Shown: one piece after another, positions 1 to 6,418 of the stretch
Numbering within the stretch: the stretch's first letter is position 1
Layout of the letters: every line of letters starts with the position of its first letter
NCBI GenBank assembly: GCA_000434735.1
Contig: FR881183.1
Span: 26,483 to 34,533 of the forward strand
Source of the DNA: Bacteroides sp. CAG:530
GTDB lineage: Bacteria > Bacteroidota > Bacteroidia > Bacteroidales > Bacteroidaceae
Length of the DNA: 8,051 nt
Direction: 5' to 3'
Made by a program: the position numbers and the translations under genes
The notes under the pieces: generated by a model
Database searches by the model: none
What the model saw: the letters and a program-made list of their open reading frames with translations, nothing else
Told to the model about the DNA's origin: nothing

Positions 1-1
1 C

Positions 2-1084
2 GTGTTCGACGGAAAGGTGAGTAAAGTCATCAATATCTTCGAGAACTATAACGACCTGTTTGAGCAGTTGGACAAAAACGTGGGAAACACCTTGCTGACT
101 ATGATAGGAGGCAAGGATAACGTAGCAGGTCTGTTCAATATCGCTGACTACAATCTCTCGTCATGGATAACTGACTATATGAGTGAGGCCAAGGGACAGT
201 ACTACACCCAGCGTTGGTATATCTACCGCAGAGACAGCGGAAAGGAAACACTTGCGCAGTACCATCCCCCGACTGACGACAACAGCATCTTGAAAGGCGA
301 CCATTGGTACAGGATAGACACCCAAGATCCGAACTTCTACCCAAGCAGAAACCAGAAAGAAGCAATTCTACAAAACTCTGAAAACCATGCCGGATGGTCA
401 CGGGACAAGGTGCAGCAGCTGAACAAGCAGAACGACGGTAACACCTACCGAATTAGCTACACTCTCTCCAGTTATATCATCAGCCAAAAGAACAGGCAGA
501 AGAAGAAAGCCTTCGCTTATCACATAATGGTGACTAAGAGTTGGAACAAAGAAGAAATCGTCTATGAAGACGTGTTCGATTCCTTTTCGATGGACCTCAA
601 CACCTTCAAGGCACAGTTGCAAGCACGCCTTTCGGAGCTGAATGATAACGAAGAAGGCTACACCTATTATATCGGTAACGGTCCACGCAGTTACTATCAG
701 ACCACTGATGCTGCCAAACTGAAAGGATGTGAGAGCGTGACCATTAGCGCCACCTGTTCAGACGGCGTTACCTTGGGACAAGGAACGACACAATACAAAT
801 GCACAGAGTGTGGCAGGTCGCTCAGTGACCATAGCAAGGAGTGTGCGATGAGAACCACAATAAAGGAAAGCAATCTGGATTTGTCTGAGTTTGACAAAAT
901 ACAACAGGAAGCGAACGCTAAGGTTGTTGCCCTACAGTCGCAGATTGAACATTTGACAGAAGAGAACAAGGAACTGCTTCGCAAGATTTCCAATTCCAGT
1001 GTGGAGGATGCCGCTGCTTATCGCCAACAATACAATGCCAACAAAGACCAGATAGAAAAGCTGAATGCAGAGTTGGCGATATGA
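2..1084 (+). CDS. N-terminal part of a large coiled-coil protein of a conjugative transfer operon (partial, ended by in-frame TGA)
   Basis: Open from the window edge, so the true start lies upstream; the GTG at position 2 is only the first codon visible. I do not recognise a named domain. The protein is polar with no membrane segment. Residues about 267-281 carry a small zinc-knuckle-like pattern (C267-x2-C270, then H277 and C281). From about residue 298 to the stop it is heptad-rich and charged (for example LQSQIEHLTEENKELL), a clear coiled coil. The frame ends at TGA (1082-1084), but the same frame continues directly as RKKQQEVERAKEEA, which keeps the coiled-coil character, so the stop cuts one longer protein of at least about 600 residues. 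The following genes look like transfer genes of a Bacteroidales conjugative element, so a cytoplasmic role in that apparatus is a guess from context. Confidence 0.6.
   Translation: MFDGKVSKVINIFENYNDLFEQLDKNVGNTLLTMIGGKDNVAGLFNIADYNLSSWITDYMSEAKGQYYTQRWYIYRRDSGKETLAQYHPPTDDNSILKGDHWYRIDTQDPNFYPSRNQKEAILQNSENHAGWSRDKVQQLNKQNDGNTYRISYTLSSYIISQKNRQKKKAFAYHIMVTKSWNKEEIVYEDVFDSFSMDLNTFKAQLQARLSELNDNEEGYTYYIGNGPRSYYQTTDAAKLKGCESVTISATCSDGVTLGQGTTQYKCTECGRSLSDHSKECAMRTTIKESNLDLSEFDKIQQEANAKVVALQSQIEHLTEENKELLRKISNSSVEDAAAYRQQYNANKDQIEKLNAELAI
1082..1084 (+). other. In-frame TGA splitting one reading frame
   Basis: Upstream and downstream frames are identical and both sides are coiled coil, with LNAELAI before and RKKQQEVERA after. 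A single change from CGA or TGG would give this TGA. No selenocysteine-type stem-loop is evident directly after it. Confidence 0.75.
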
Positions 1085-1102
1085 CGGAAGAAACAGCAAG
1101 AG

Positions 1103-1810
1103 GTGGAGCGAGCCAAGGAAGAAGCCGGCAAGGACAATGACGTGGCAACCGACGACTACTATCGCATCCCGGCTATCATGAACGACTGCAAGACAGCCTA
1201 TGACCTGAGTTGGCAAGACAAAGGTTCATGGAATGGTTATGTGTATACACGCAAGGCTACCATGCCACGTATCAACGGTATCATCACCTTCAAGGCCACC
1301 TTGACAATCGTCAGAAAGCCCAAGTATGTCCTTGGCATAAAGGTGCACCGTGCCATCATGCAGATAGCATGGGAGTTGACTTCGGAATACACAAATACCA
1401 ATGTGATAGAAGTGATGACGCTTGACCCTAGCAAGACGAATAAGGAAAAATCCGACGAGGTGAACCGCCGTATATCGGAGGTAGCGAAGGAATATCCGTC
1501 GTGCAAGATAACTACCGAATACGCCAAGAGCATCCCTATGGCAGAACAGACCCACAGCGATGTGATGCATCTGTTGTGGTCGAGCGACCGATTGGAAATA
1601 GCAAGAGAGGTAGACAGCCGTATCACCAAAATCTATGCGGACCTCGTGTCGTTGGAGAAGATGATGCACTACAAACTTAACATCATCGACATGCTGAAAG
1701 GCACATTGCCTGAAATCAATAACAACCAGGGACGCAGACAGACGATATTGGAAGAATGCTATGAACGTTGGATCAATAGGGCGAGAGCCAGAAAGGAGAC
1801 CACACAATGA
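1103..1810 (+). CDS. C-terminal part of the same split transfer-operon protein
   Basis: It lies in the same frame as the preceding fragment and is separated from it only by the TGA at 1082-1084. The GTG at 1103 is a formal start without a ribosome site; a restart, if any, could be the ATG at 1178. The first codons finish the coiled coil (KKQQEVERAKEEAGK). The rest is a mixed alpha/beta region with no signal peptide or membrane helix (WNGYVYTRKATMPRINGII, then a helical tail ending WINRARARKETTQ). The stop overlaps the next start in ATGA (1807-1810), so the operon order is intact. I cannot name a family. Most likely the pair is a nonsense-mutated single gene. A sequencing error at one base, or TGA readthrough, are the alternatives. 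Confidence 0.55.
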   Translation: MERAKEEAGKDNDVATDDYYRIPAIMNDCKTAYDLSWQDKGSWNGYVYTRKATMPRINGIITFKATLTIVRKPKYVLGIKVHRAIMQIAWELTSEYTNTNVIEVMTLDPSKTNKEKSDEVNRRISEVAKEYPSCKITTEYAKSIPMAEQTHSDVMHLLWSSDRLEIAREVDSRITKIYADLVSLEKMMHYKLNIIDMLKGTLPEINNNQGRRQTILEECYERWINRARARKETTQ

Positions 1811-2526
1811 GAATGATATTTATGATAGTGCTGCTACTGACGCTACTGCCCGATGCGGCAAAGGCACAATGGGGCTTTGACGTATCGAGTGTGGAAGCCT
1901 ATATCAATGACCACAAGAAACAGCGCAGTCTGCTCTTGGCACGCAGTACACTGGAATACAGCAACGGGGTGTTGCACGAATATTCGCAACAGGAAGTCGG
2001 TGAATACAAGACGCTGAATGTGGAATTGGACAAATATACCAGAGCCTTCGACGTAATCGATGTGATGTACCAATCCCTACATGTAAAAAACACCTACAAG
2101 TCTGTAAGCGAGAGAATTGGAGACTACAAACGCTTGTTGGATGACTTCAACAAAAAGGTGGTCAAGCGAAAGCATATCGCCCTTGCCGATACCATGCTGT
2201 TGTCCATTAACGCCAGAGCCATCAAACAGATTGCAGCGGACGGCGACCAGCTATACAAGAGCGTGAATGATTTAGCCCTGTATGCCTCAGGAGCCGCAGC
2301 ATGTTCCACCTCAGATTTGCTGATGGTGCTGGAAGCGGTCAACAATTCTTTGGATAACATCGAACGGCATCTGAACAGTGCCTACTTCGAGACATGGCGA
2401 TATGTACAAGTGCGCATGGGATATTGGAAAGAACAAGTCTACCGTACCCAAACCAAGGCTGAGATAATAGACGGTGCTTTTGGCCGGTGGCGAAGAGCAG
2501 GAAAATTGGATAAGAAATTAAAATAA
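1807..2526 (+). CDS. Exported transfer protein of a Bacteroidales conjugative element (TraI-like position)
   Basis: A 239-residue protein whose ATG shares ATGA with the upstream stop. Residues 1-20 form a signal peptide (hydrophobic IFMIVLLLTLL, then a likely cut at AKA/QWG). The mature part is helical and polar, without further membrane segments (LDKYTRAFDVIDVMY, ISERIGDY-like helices, and a conserved-looking tail KEQVYRTQTKAEIIDGAFGR). An exported all-helical protein of this size, just before a second exported protein, fits the small periplasmic proteins found ahead of TraJ-like genes in Bacteroides conjugative transposons. That assignment rests on context and remembered family features, not on a search. 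This gene appears intact, unlike both of its neighbours. It ends at TAA directly against the next ATG. Confidence 0.6.
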   Translation: MRMIFMIVLLLTLLPDAAKAQWGFDVSSVEAYINDHKKQRSLLLARSTLEYSNGVLHEYSQQEVGEYKTLNVELDKYTRAFDVIDVMYQSLHVKNTYKSVSERIGDYKRLLDDFNKKVVKRKHIALADTMLLSINARAIKQIAADGDQLYKSVNDLALYASGAAACSTSDLLMVLEAVNNSLDNIERHLNSAYFETWRYVQVRMGYWKEQVYRTQTKAEIIDGAFGRWRRAGKLDKKLK

Positions 2527-3302
2527 ATGCTTATGGTACAGACAAGACACATAAGGATGCTGACCGCCTGGATGGTTGGAAGCATGGTGACAACCACGGT
2601 TTACGCCCAAAAAGTGACGTACAACCACGATGTGGCGAAGATGAACCAGATAAAGGTGATGGAAACAGGAGGAGGCGTACTGACCCCCGACCTGTATTAC
2701 TGGACGCTTCACAACAACTACAAGAAGACGGCAGCCAACAAGAACAAACTCACTTTTCGCACATTGGCCGGCATCGATGCCTATAACCAAGTGGAGTTTG
2801 CTGAAAATATCGACTCGGCATTGACCAGCAGAGCTAAGATAGAGGCTCTGAATCTGGCAGACCGGAAAGTGGATTTGGCATGGAGAGCTGAGGGAGCAAG
2901 ATTGAAACGGCAATGGCAAGGTTCAAGCAGAACATCGACCGCATACTGTCTGTCGGTGGTTCCATTGATGAGCAACGGCGTTGGACAGAGTATTACAACA
3001 TGTATAACTGTGCCGTAACCGCCACCAAAAACTCCTTTATGCCCAATGCACAGAGAAAGAAAGAATACCTCCGCATCTATGAGGATGTGGCAAGGCAGAA
3101 CGAGACTCTGTTACGCTATCTGGTGAGACTGCACAGTAAGGCACAAACCCAGACCTTGCTTTCGGCAACCCACGAAAGGACACTGCACAAAGAAAGCATT
3201 GTGGGCGAAGCGAAGAACCGATGGAATGAAGCCATGAAAAAGAAACCAAACAAGAAAGAAGATAAAAAACAATTTGAACTATCAGAGTATGGGAAACAAT
3301 AA
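2527..3302 (+). pseudogene. DUF5045-like exported transfer protein, frameshifted
   Basis: Two overlapping frames together encode one protein of about 258 residues. The first part (from ATG 2527) has a signal peptide (LTAWMVGSMVTTTVYAQ, cut after YAQ) and continues KVTYNHDVAKMNQIKVMET, then LYYWTLHNNYKKTAANKNKL and DLAWRAEGARLKRQ. The second part begins at 2913 with MARFKQNIDRILSVGG and runs to 3302, containing YMPNAQRKKEYLRIY-like helices (here SFMPNAQRKKEYLRIYEDV). The pattern resembles the DUF5045 plasmid/ICE transfer family as I remember it. Adding one A at 2911-2913 (CGG CAA ATG GCA) would join the parts smoothly, so a one-base deletion is the simplest explanation. Without it the first frame ends at 3018 after a nonsense tail. 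A sequencing error is possible. Re-initiation at ATG 2913 would give only a 129-residue piece without export signal. Confidence 0.65.
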
Positions 3303-3596
3303 CGCAATATTATCCGACTTCGGCATCAATCTCCTTGAAGAAGAGATAGATGACGTGATATTCCAGACCAACGAGTTTCTGTGTGATGCCACCTTTACAG
3401 GCTCACAAGGGCCTTTCTGGTGGTTGCCGTTACCAATTCTCCAAAACACGACTTTAATCGTTGTAAATCAACAACTTGCAAATTCTTGTCTCGTGACACA
3501 AAATCAGCGAGGGACAAAAACGGGACAAAACCACGGAAAAATAAAGTCAAGAACACTTCGCTCGAAATATCCCTTGTGGAATACCTCTGTTTCGTT

Positions 3597-3606
3597 TGCA
3601 AAGGTA
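3597..3606 (-). promoter_or_regulatory. GTACCTTTGC: CTnDOT-type attachment core or Bacteroides -7 element
   Basis: On the - strand this reads GTACCTTTGC, a full match to GTANNTTTGC, the 10-base core described for CTnDOT attachment sites, and also to the TAnnTTTG promoter element. No good TTTG lies 19-21 bases upstream on that strand, and no gene follows it, which slightly favours a recombination site over a working promoter. The motif is common in Bacteroides, so on its own it is weak evidence. Confidence 0.4.
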
Positions 3607-3791
3607 CAAATTTGTCCCTTGAAAAACGAGGGGAAATCCCTATTTCTCTCATTCACAACTCATTTTCCTACCATTGTACCCCAAATGTGGTTATTGCAAA
3701 CGGTTTTGACCTCAAACGGCTTGGTTTGCGAAAATTGGGTGTTAAATTTTGTTTTGCACTCTGTTGGACATTCTCAAAAACGAGAACTGGC

Positions 3792-3809
3792 AATAGAACC
3801 AAAGATTTG
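3792..3809 (+). repeat. Direct repeat copy 1 (18 bases, 17 identical)
   Basis: AATAGAACCAAAGATTTG here matches AATAGAACCAAAGAATTG at 3920-3937, with a repeat distance of 128 bases. The first 14 bases are identical. They could be binding sites for a recombinase or a regulator. Confidence 0.7.
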
Positions 3810-3919
3810 CCACCCTTATTGTCCAATCCTTGGTTTGGTGAATGTTTGAACGATAGACATTTGACGATGCTGAATTTCAAGTGAGTGTCCGACCAATCTA
3901 CCACATTGCAGCATGGTAA

Positions 3920-3937
3920 AATAGAACCAAAGAATTG
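3920..3937 (+). repeat. Direct repeat copy 2 (18 bases, 17 identical)
   Basis: Second copy of the repeat at 3792-3809, differing only at the fifteenth base. It lies just before the stop of the truncated ATPase gene on the other strand. Confidence 0.7.
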
Positions 3938-3950
3938 AAAATCAGCACTT

Positions 3951-4679
3951 TTAATAAACCATAACGGCTGCTTGAATATCATTGGCAACAATATACCTTT
4001 GCAGCCGAAATCGATAACGTAATAAACAAAATATCAGATTTACACCAGGAAAGATATAATTTATCCATTTGTTCAACTCGACCTTCCACTTGTTTCCCTT
4101 AGAAAAATCAAAAGACCGCTTTTCTGAACAATCATCTTTCTCGTGTTTCTGGATAACGTCACCTGTATTTTTACCATGGCAATCACAAAAATCATTATTG
4201 TCAGTGTTCTTGTATTCATAGTGGGGAGCCTGACGCTCTGCATTAAGATATACAAAACAGCAATCCAAGTGGTTTTTCATCAGAGAGAGTGATTGCTTGT
4301 CTGTAACCACTTGGACCTTATCGCTAGTTTCCATGTTGTCTTGGACTCTAATTCTTGCCTCTGCTCCGTCCAGCAGAAATCTTATATCCTTTGAATCTTG
4401 TTCCATAAAATCTTCATAGACATCATTCGACTTGTTTCTGATATCATCATATGTACCAAGATTCAGTGCATATTTTTCATTATTCAAATCCAGTTCTACC
4501 AATGAATCAGTATTTGAAAGATTTTCTTGAGAAAGCGTTTTCAGGAGAAGTAAAGACTGAACAACAGAACTTTTACCGACAGAATTGGCTCCTGTCAACA
4601 ATGTTAAATCATTGAATTCAATAGAGGTGTCCTCTTTGAAACATTTAAATCCGTTAATGTTCAATTTTAATTTATTCAT
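3951..4679 (-). pseudogene. AAA family ATPase (AAA_21/DUF3696-like) of a DUF262 operon, C-terminally truncated
   Basis: The start ATG (4677-4679) overlaps the DUF262 stop by 8 bases, indicating translational coupling. The N-terminus has the RecF/ABC-like pattern LKLNINGFKCFKEDTSIEF, then LTLLTG and the Walker A GANSVGKSS (residues 30-38; K36). Residues 144-152, YLNAERQAP, match the AER-type motif seen after Walker A in DUF3696-related ATPases. Full-length relatives are roughly 400 residues or more and have a signature motif, Walker B (hydrophobic-DE) and switch His in the C-terminal half. All of these are missing here. The frame ends at residue 242 in a basic, unrelated tail (RYRFRLQRYIVANDIQ). 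Homology probably stops near residue 214 (about base 4037), about 35 bases before TACCTTTGC at 3994-4002. ATP hydrolysis would be lost, so the gene is probably dead, unless the short form is functional. Confidence 0.7.
3971..4001 (+). promoter_or_regulatory. Possible orphan promoter (CTTG-N19-TAccTTTG) at the truncation point
   Basis: TACCTTTG at 3994-4001 with CTTG at 3971-3974 gives the Bacteroides spacing of 19 bases. It would transcribe antisense into the truncated ATPase gene, with no gene of its own. It is better read as a promoter left behind when its gene was replaced, or as a recombination core (ATACCTTTGC at 3993-4002, nine of ten bases of the core at 3597-3606 in inverted orientation). 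Confidence 0.3.
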
Positions 4680-6033
4680 TGTTGCTTAATAAAAATTTGT
4701 CAAACAATTTATTTTTCAGACACTCAAATACATAAGAGATACTTTTCTTGCTTGAAGTATTCCAAGACAATGCGATGCTGAGGTCACTGTCTTCCACGAG
4801 TAATTTCGCCAATTCAGGAGTCAGATTCTTTCCTGCAGTCTGTTCACTATACTCGCTATGTACAGCAAGGAGGACAGACACAGCTACCATCAAAGACTTG
4901 TTGATGGAACTTTTTCTCGTTTTGTCATAGTTGGTATTGACTTTTCTGAAAGCATATTCACCAAACAAGGAATAAGCTTGTTTCATACTGTTCTTGAACA
5001 AGGTTACATACTTGTCCAATTCCTGCATTGGGACATTGTTAAGTTCTTCTACGCATGAATCCAAGGTACTACTCATATTTCCATCATATCCGGACAAACC
5101 AGAATTGCTTGAATAAAGATTGTAGAAACAAATGAACCGCAAAGCGGATTCCTGTGCAGCCATTCTGGTATCTTTTATGCTGCCACAAGTCGCAGATTTG
5201 AACTCCTGAGAAGATATCATATTATATAGAGTATCCTGAACATTGCTTCTGGATAGACAATTTCTAATCTCTTGGTCGTTAAGTGCTTTTCCGCCTGTGT
5301 TTAGTCTCCTGAAAAGATCGTATTTCAGTTGGTTCGGAGAACGGTAGTCTATTTTAAAGCACGTTATTTGCGTACGATGGAATCGTCTTAATTGTAACCC
5401 TGGCAAATTAAGTTCGTCGAACGTTTTTCCGTTGAAGAAATCAAAGTATTCCATGTTACACAAACGTAACTTGTTGCTCATAAAATCTCTTATCGTACTA
5501 ATGCGCTGCAGACCATCCACAATAGTCATGCGTCCATCATCGTATTCACTTAGATAAATAGCCGGCAATGGTAATCCAAGAAAGATTGATTCTATCAAAC
5601 GGCTTTGACGAGTCTTGTCCCAGACAAAATTACGTTGGAAACGAGGAGCAATTTCTATGTCTCCAACCTCTATCATACGCATCAAATCGCTTATACTATA
5701 ACTGTCTGAATTAACTATGATGTCTTTAGGACCATAGCCAGGCTTACGGCTTTGCGGTGATTCTTCATTGTCGGTTTCTAAACCTTGTGACTGCGCCTCT
5801 ATCCAATTCTCAGAAAGTCCAACCATTCGTTCTTCAACAACGTATGACGATTCTTCAAATATATCCTTGTCTATTAACGTGAAGATATTGGTAAATTCAT
5901 CTTTCTGGACATCATACTTTTTACTATCTGCTGAGTCACTCATCAGATAGAACTTATCTCCTTCGTTTCTAAGAAAAAATGCCGTTTCGCTTTGCTCACC
6001 TTTTATAGTGAATCTTACTTCCAATTGAGACAT
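4672..6033 (-). CDS. DUF262 domain protein (ParB/Srx-like), probable defence NTPase or nuclease component
   Basis: A 453-residue cytoplasmic protein. Residues about 115-265 form the DUF262 core: FQRNFVWD (132-139), LIESIFLGLPLPAIYL (146-161), the family hallmark DGLQR (173-177; usually DGQQR) and the FRRLNTGG plus LNDQEIRN block (241-258). In characterised relatives such as GmrS and SspE this core binds and hydrolyses NTPs and controls attack on foreign or modified DNA. There is no HNH/DUF1524 nuclease domain in the C-terminal 190 residues, unlike GmrSD fusions, and residues 1-100 are an extra beta-rich region that I do not recognise. It is the first gene of an operon with an AAA ATPase (8-base overlap), behind a strong Bacteroides promoter with a leader of about 90 bases. 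The gene looks intact. The nearest named relatives include RloF-type restriction-linked proteins. Its exact role cannot be read from sequence. Confidence 0.85.
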   Translation of the reverse strand: MSQLEVRFTIKGEQSETAFFLRNEGDKFYLMSDSADSKKYDVQKDEFTNIFTLIDKDIFEESSYVVEERMVGLSENWIEAQSQGLETDNEESPQSRKPGYGPKDIIVNSDSYSISDLMRMIEVGDIEIAPRFQRNFVWDKTRQSRLIESIFLGLPLPAIYLSEYDDGRMTIVDGLQRISTIRDFMSNKLRLCNMEYFDFFNGKTFDELNLPGLQLRRFHRTQITCFKIDYRSPNQLKYDLFRRLNTGGKALNDQEIRNCLSRSNVQDTLYNMISSQEFKSATCGSIKDTRMAAQESALRFICFYNLYSSNSGLSGYDGNMSSTLDSCVEELNNVPMQELDKYVTLFKNSMKQAYSLFGEYAFRKVNTNYDKTRKSSINKSLMVAVSVLLAVHSEYSEQTAGKNLTPELAKLLVEDSDLSIALSWNTSSKKSISYVFECLKNKLFDKFLLSNNE

Positions 6034-6131
6034 AGTATACTGTTGTTTGATACATTCATTTGTTTATCTAAATCCTATCGTCAATATACAGAAATCCAAC
6101 CTGAGAGTATTGTATATGAGATAATTCCTTG

Positions 6132-6162
6132 CAAAAATACCATTTTTATCTTAAGCGACAAA
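6132..6162 (-). promoter_or_regulatory. Bacteroides-type promoter of the DUF262-ATPase operon
   Basis: On the - strand, TTTG (6162-6159) lies exactly 19 bases ahead of TATTTTTG (6139-6132), matching the Bacteroides sigma factor consensus TTTG-N19-21-TAnnTTTG. Transcription would start near 6125, giving a leader of about 90 bases before the ATG at 6033. No strong ribosome site is visible ahead of that ATG (AACAGTATACT), as usual in this phylum. Confidence 0.7.
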
Positions 6163-6247
6163 AGGATAGTCGTACTGAGATTATACATTTAAACATTTTG
6201 TTGGTTTTCAGCATAGTAAAATTCCCCTATAATTATAGACTTTCACA

Positions 6248-6277
6248 GCAGAGGGTAAATGTTTCACCCTTTACTGC
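6248..6277. other. Stem-loop with three-base bulge
   Basis: GCAG (6248-6251) pairs with CTGC (6274-6277), and AGGGT (6252-6256) with ACCCT (6266-6270), leaving a TTA bulge and a nine-base loop. It sits upstream of the - strand promoter. It could be an operator or RNA hairpin; there is no T-tract for a terminator on the + strand. Confidence 0.4.
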
Positions 6278-6336
6278 GAAAAAGATATGTAAAAGAAAGA
6301 ATAGCAAACACAATGGCTTGTAGAATCTTTCATTGT

Positions 6337-6374
6337 GTATACGTGAATATATGTATACGTGTTTACATGTATAC
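6337..6374. repeat. Three GTATAC palindromes with exact 16-base period
   Basis: GTATACGTG at 6337-6345 and 6353-6361, then GTATAC at 6369-6374, are spaced by exactly 16 bases. Each core is a perfect six-base palindrome; the last unit diverges after the core. This looks like a short iteron or cooperative operator array in the intergenic region between the two divergent ATPase-containing loci. Confidence 0.6.
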
Positions 6375-6380
6375 AAACAA

Positions 6381-6411
6381 CCACCACCAGAGCATAAAGT
6401 CCTGATGGTGG
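6381..6411 (+). other. Terminator-like hairpin just before the group II intron start
   Basis: CCACCACCAG (6381-6390) pairs with CTGATGGTGG (6402-6411), nine of ten pairs, with an 11-base loop. The intron-like sequence starts seven bases later at 6419. Some bacterial group II introns (class C) insert just downstream of intrinsic terminator hairpins, and this could be such a target. The hairpin lacks a clear U-tract and might instead be conserved intron-flanking sequence. Confidence 0.5.
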
Positions 6412-6418
6412 CAGCCTG

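Larger units (their letters stand above)
3289..3849 (+). pseudogene. Truncated transfer gene (TraJ-position), fused to unrelated downstream sequence
   Basis: The ATG at 3289 lies inside the 3' end of the preceding gene (14-base overlap), as in an operon. The first 47 residues look genuine: MGNNNAILSDFGINLLEEEI, then DDVIFQTNEFLCDATFTGSQ, then GPFWWLP. An acidic N-terminal helix followed by an aromatic GPFWWLP leading toward a membrane segment is what I would expect of the multi-spanning transfer protein that follows the small exported proteins. Beyond about base 3424-3430 the reading frame runs on to TGA at 3849, but the composition becomes low-quality (many C, S, N, T; no membrane helices) and the DNA is AT-rich and repeat-bearing. 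The gene is therefore cut by a recombination junction, and the tail is chance coding. The native protein would have been several hundred residues. Confidence 0.6.
3430..3950. mobile_element. Non-coding junction region, probable end of a mobile element
   Basis: About 520 bases with no convincing gene on either strand: the open frames here are rich in Cys, Ser and Asn and shadow each other. Several repeats stand out. GGGACAAAA occurs at 3511-3519 and 3522-3530 and its complement TTTGTCCC at 3611-3618. ACAAATTTGT is a palindrome at 3606-3615. GTTGT/ACAAC is inverted at 3460-3475. GCAAAC/GTTTGC is inverted at 3696-3729. A 17/18 direct repeat lies at 3792-3809 and 3920-3937. Clusters of short direct and inverted repeats next to a DOT-type core are typical of tyrosine recombinase attachment ends. 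The region also separates two truncated genes facing it from either side. That it is an attachment end is inference, as no recombinase gene is in the window. Confidence 0.4.

Noticed and set aside
1226..1807. 193-codon open frame on the - strand
   Set aside because: It is a long antisense shadow of the transfer-operon gene, with His- and Phe-rich composition typical of an antisense frame.
2911..2916. Programmed -1 frameshift at CGGCAATGG
   Set aside because: There is no slippery heptamer; a one-base deletion is simpler.
3395..3652. 85-codon open frame on the - strand
   Set aside because: It shadows the junction region, has no recognisable motif, crosses the transfer-gene truncation point, and has composition typical of chance frames.
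3420..3884. 154-codon open frame on the + strand in the junction region
   Set aside because: It has many Cys, Asn, Lys and Ser, no domain, and overlaps both the truncated transfer gene frame and the repeats.
3597..4002. CRISPR-like array in the repeat-rich junction
   Set aside because: Repeats are few, differ from one another and are irregularly spaced; no cas genes are present.
6381..6411. Simple intrinsic terminator
   Set aside because: The hairpin is good but no T-tract follows, and no + strand gene precedes it; kept only as a terminator-like hairpin.
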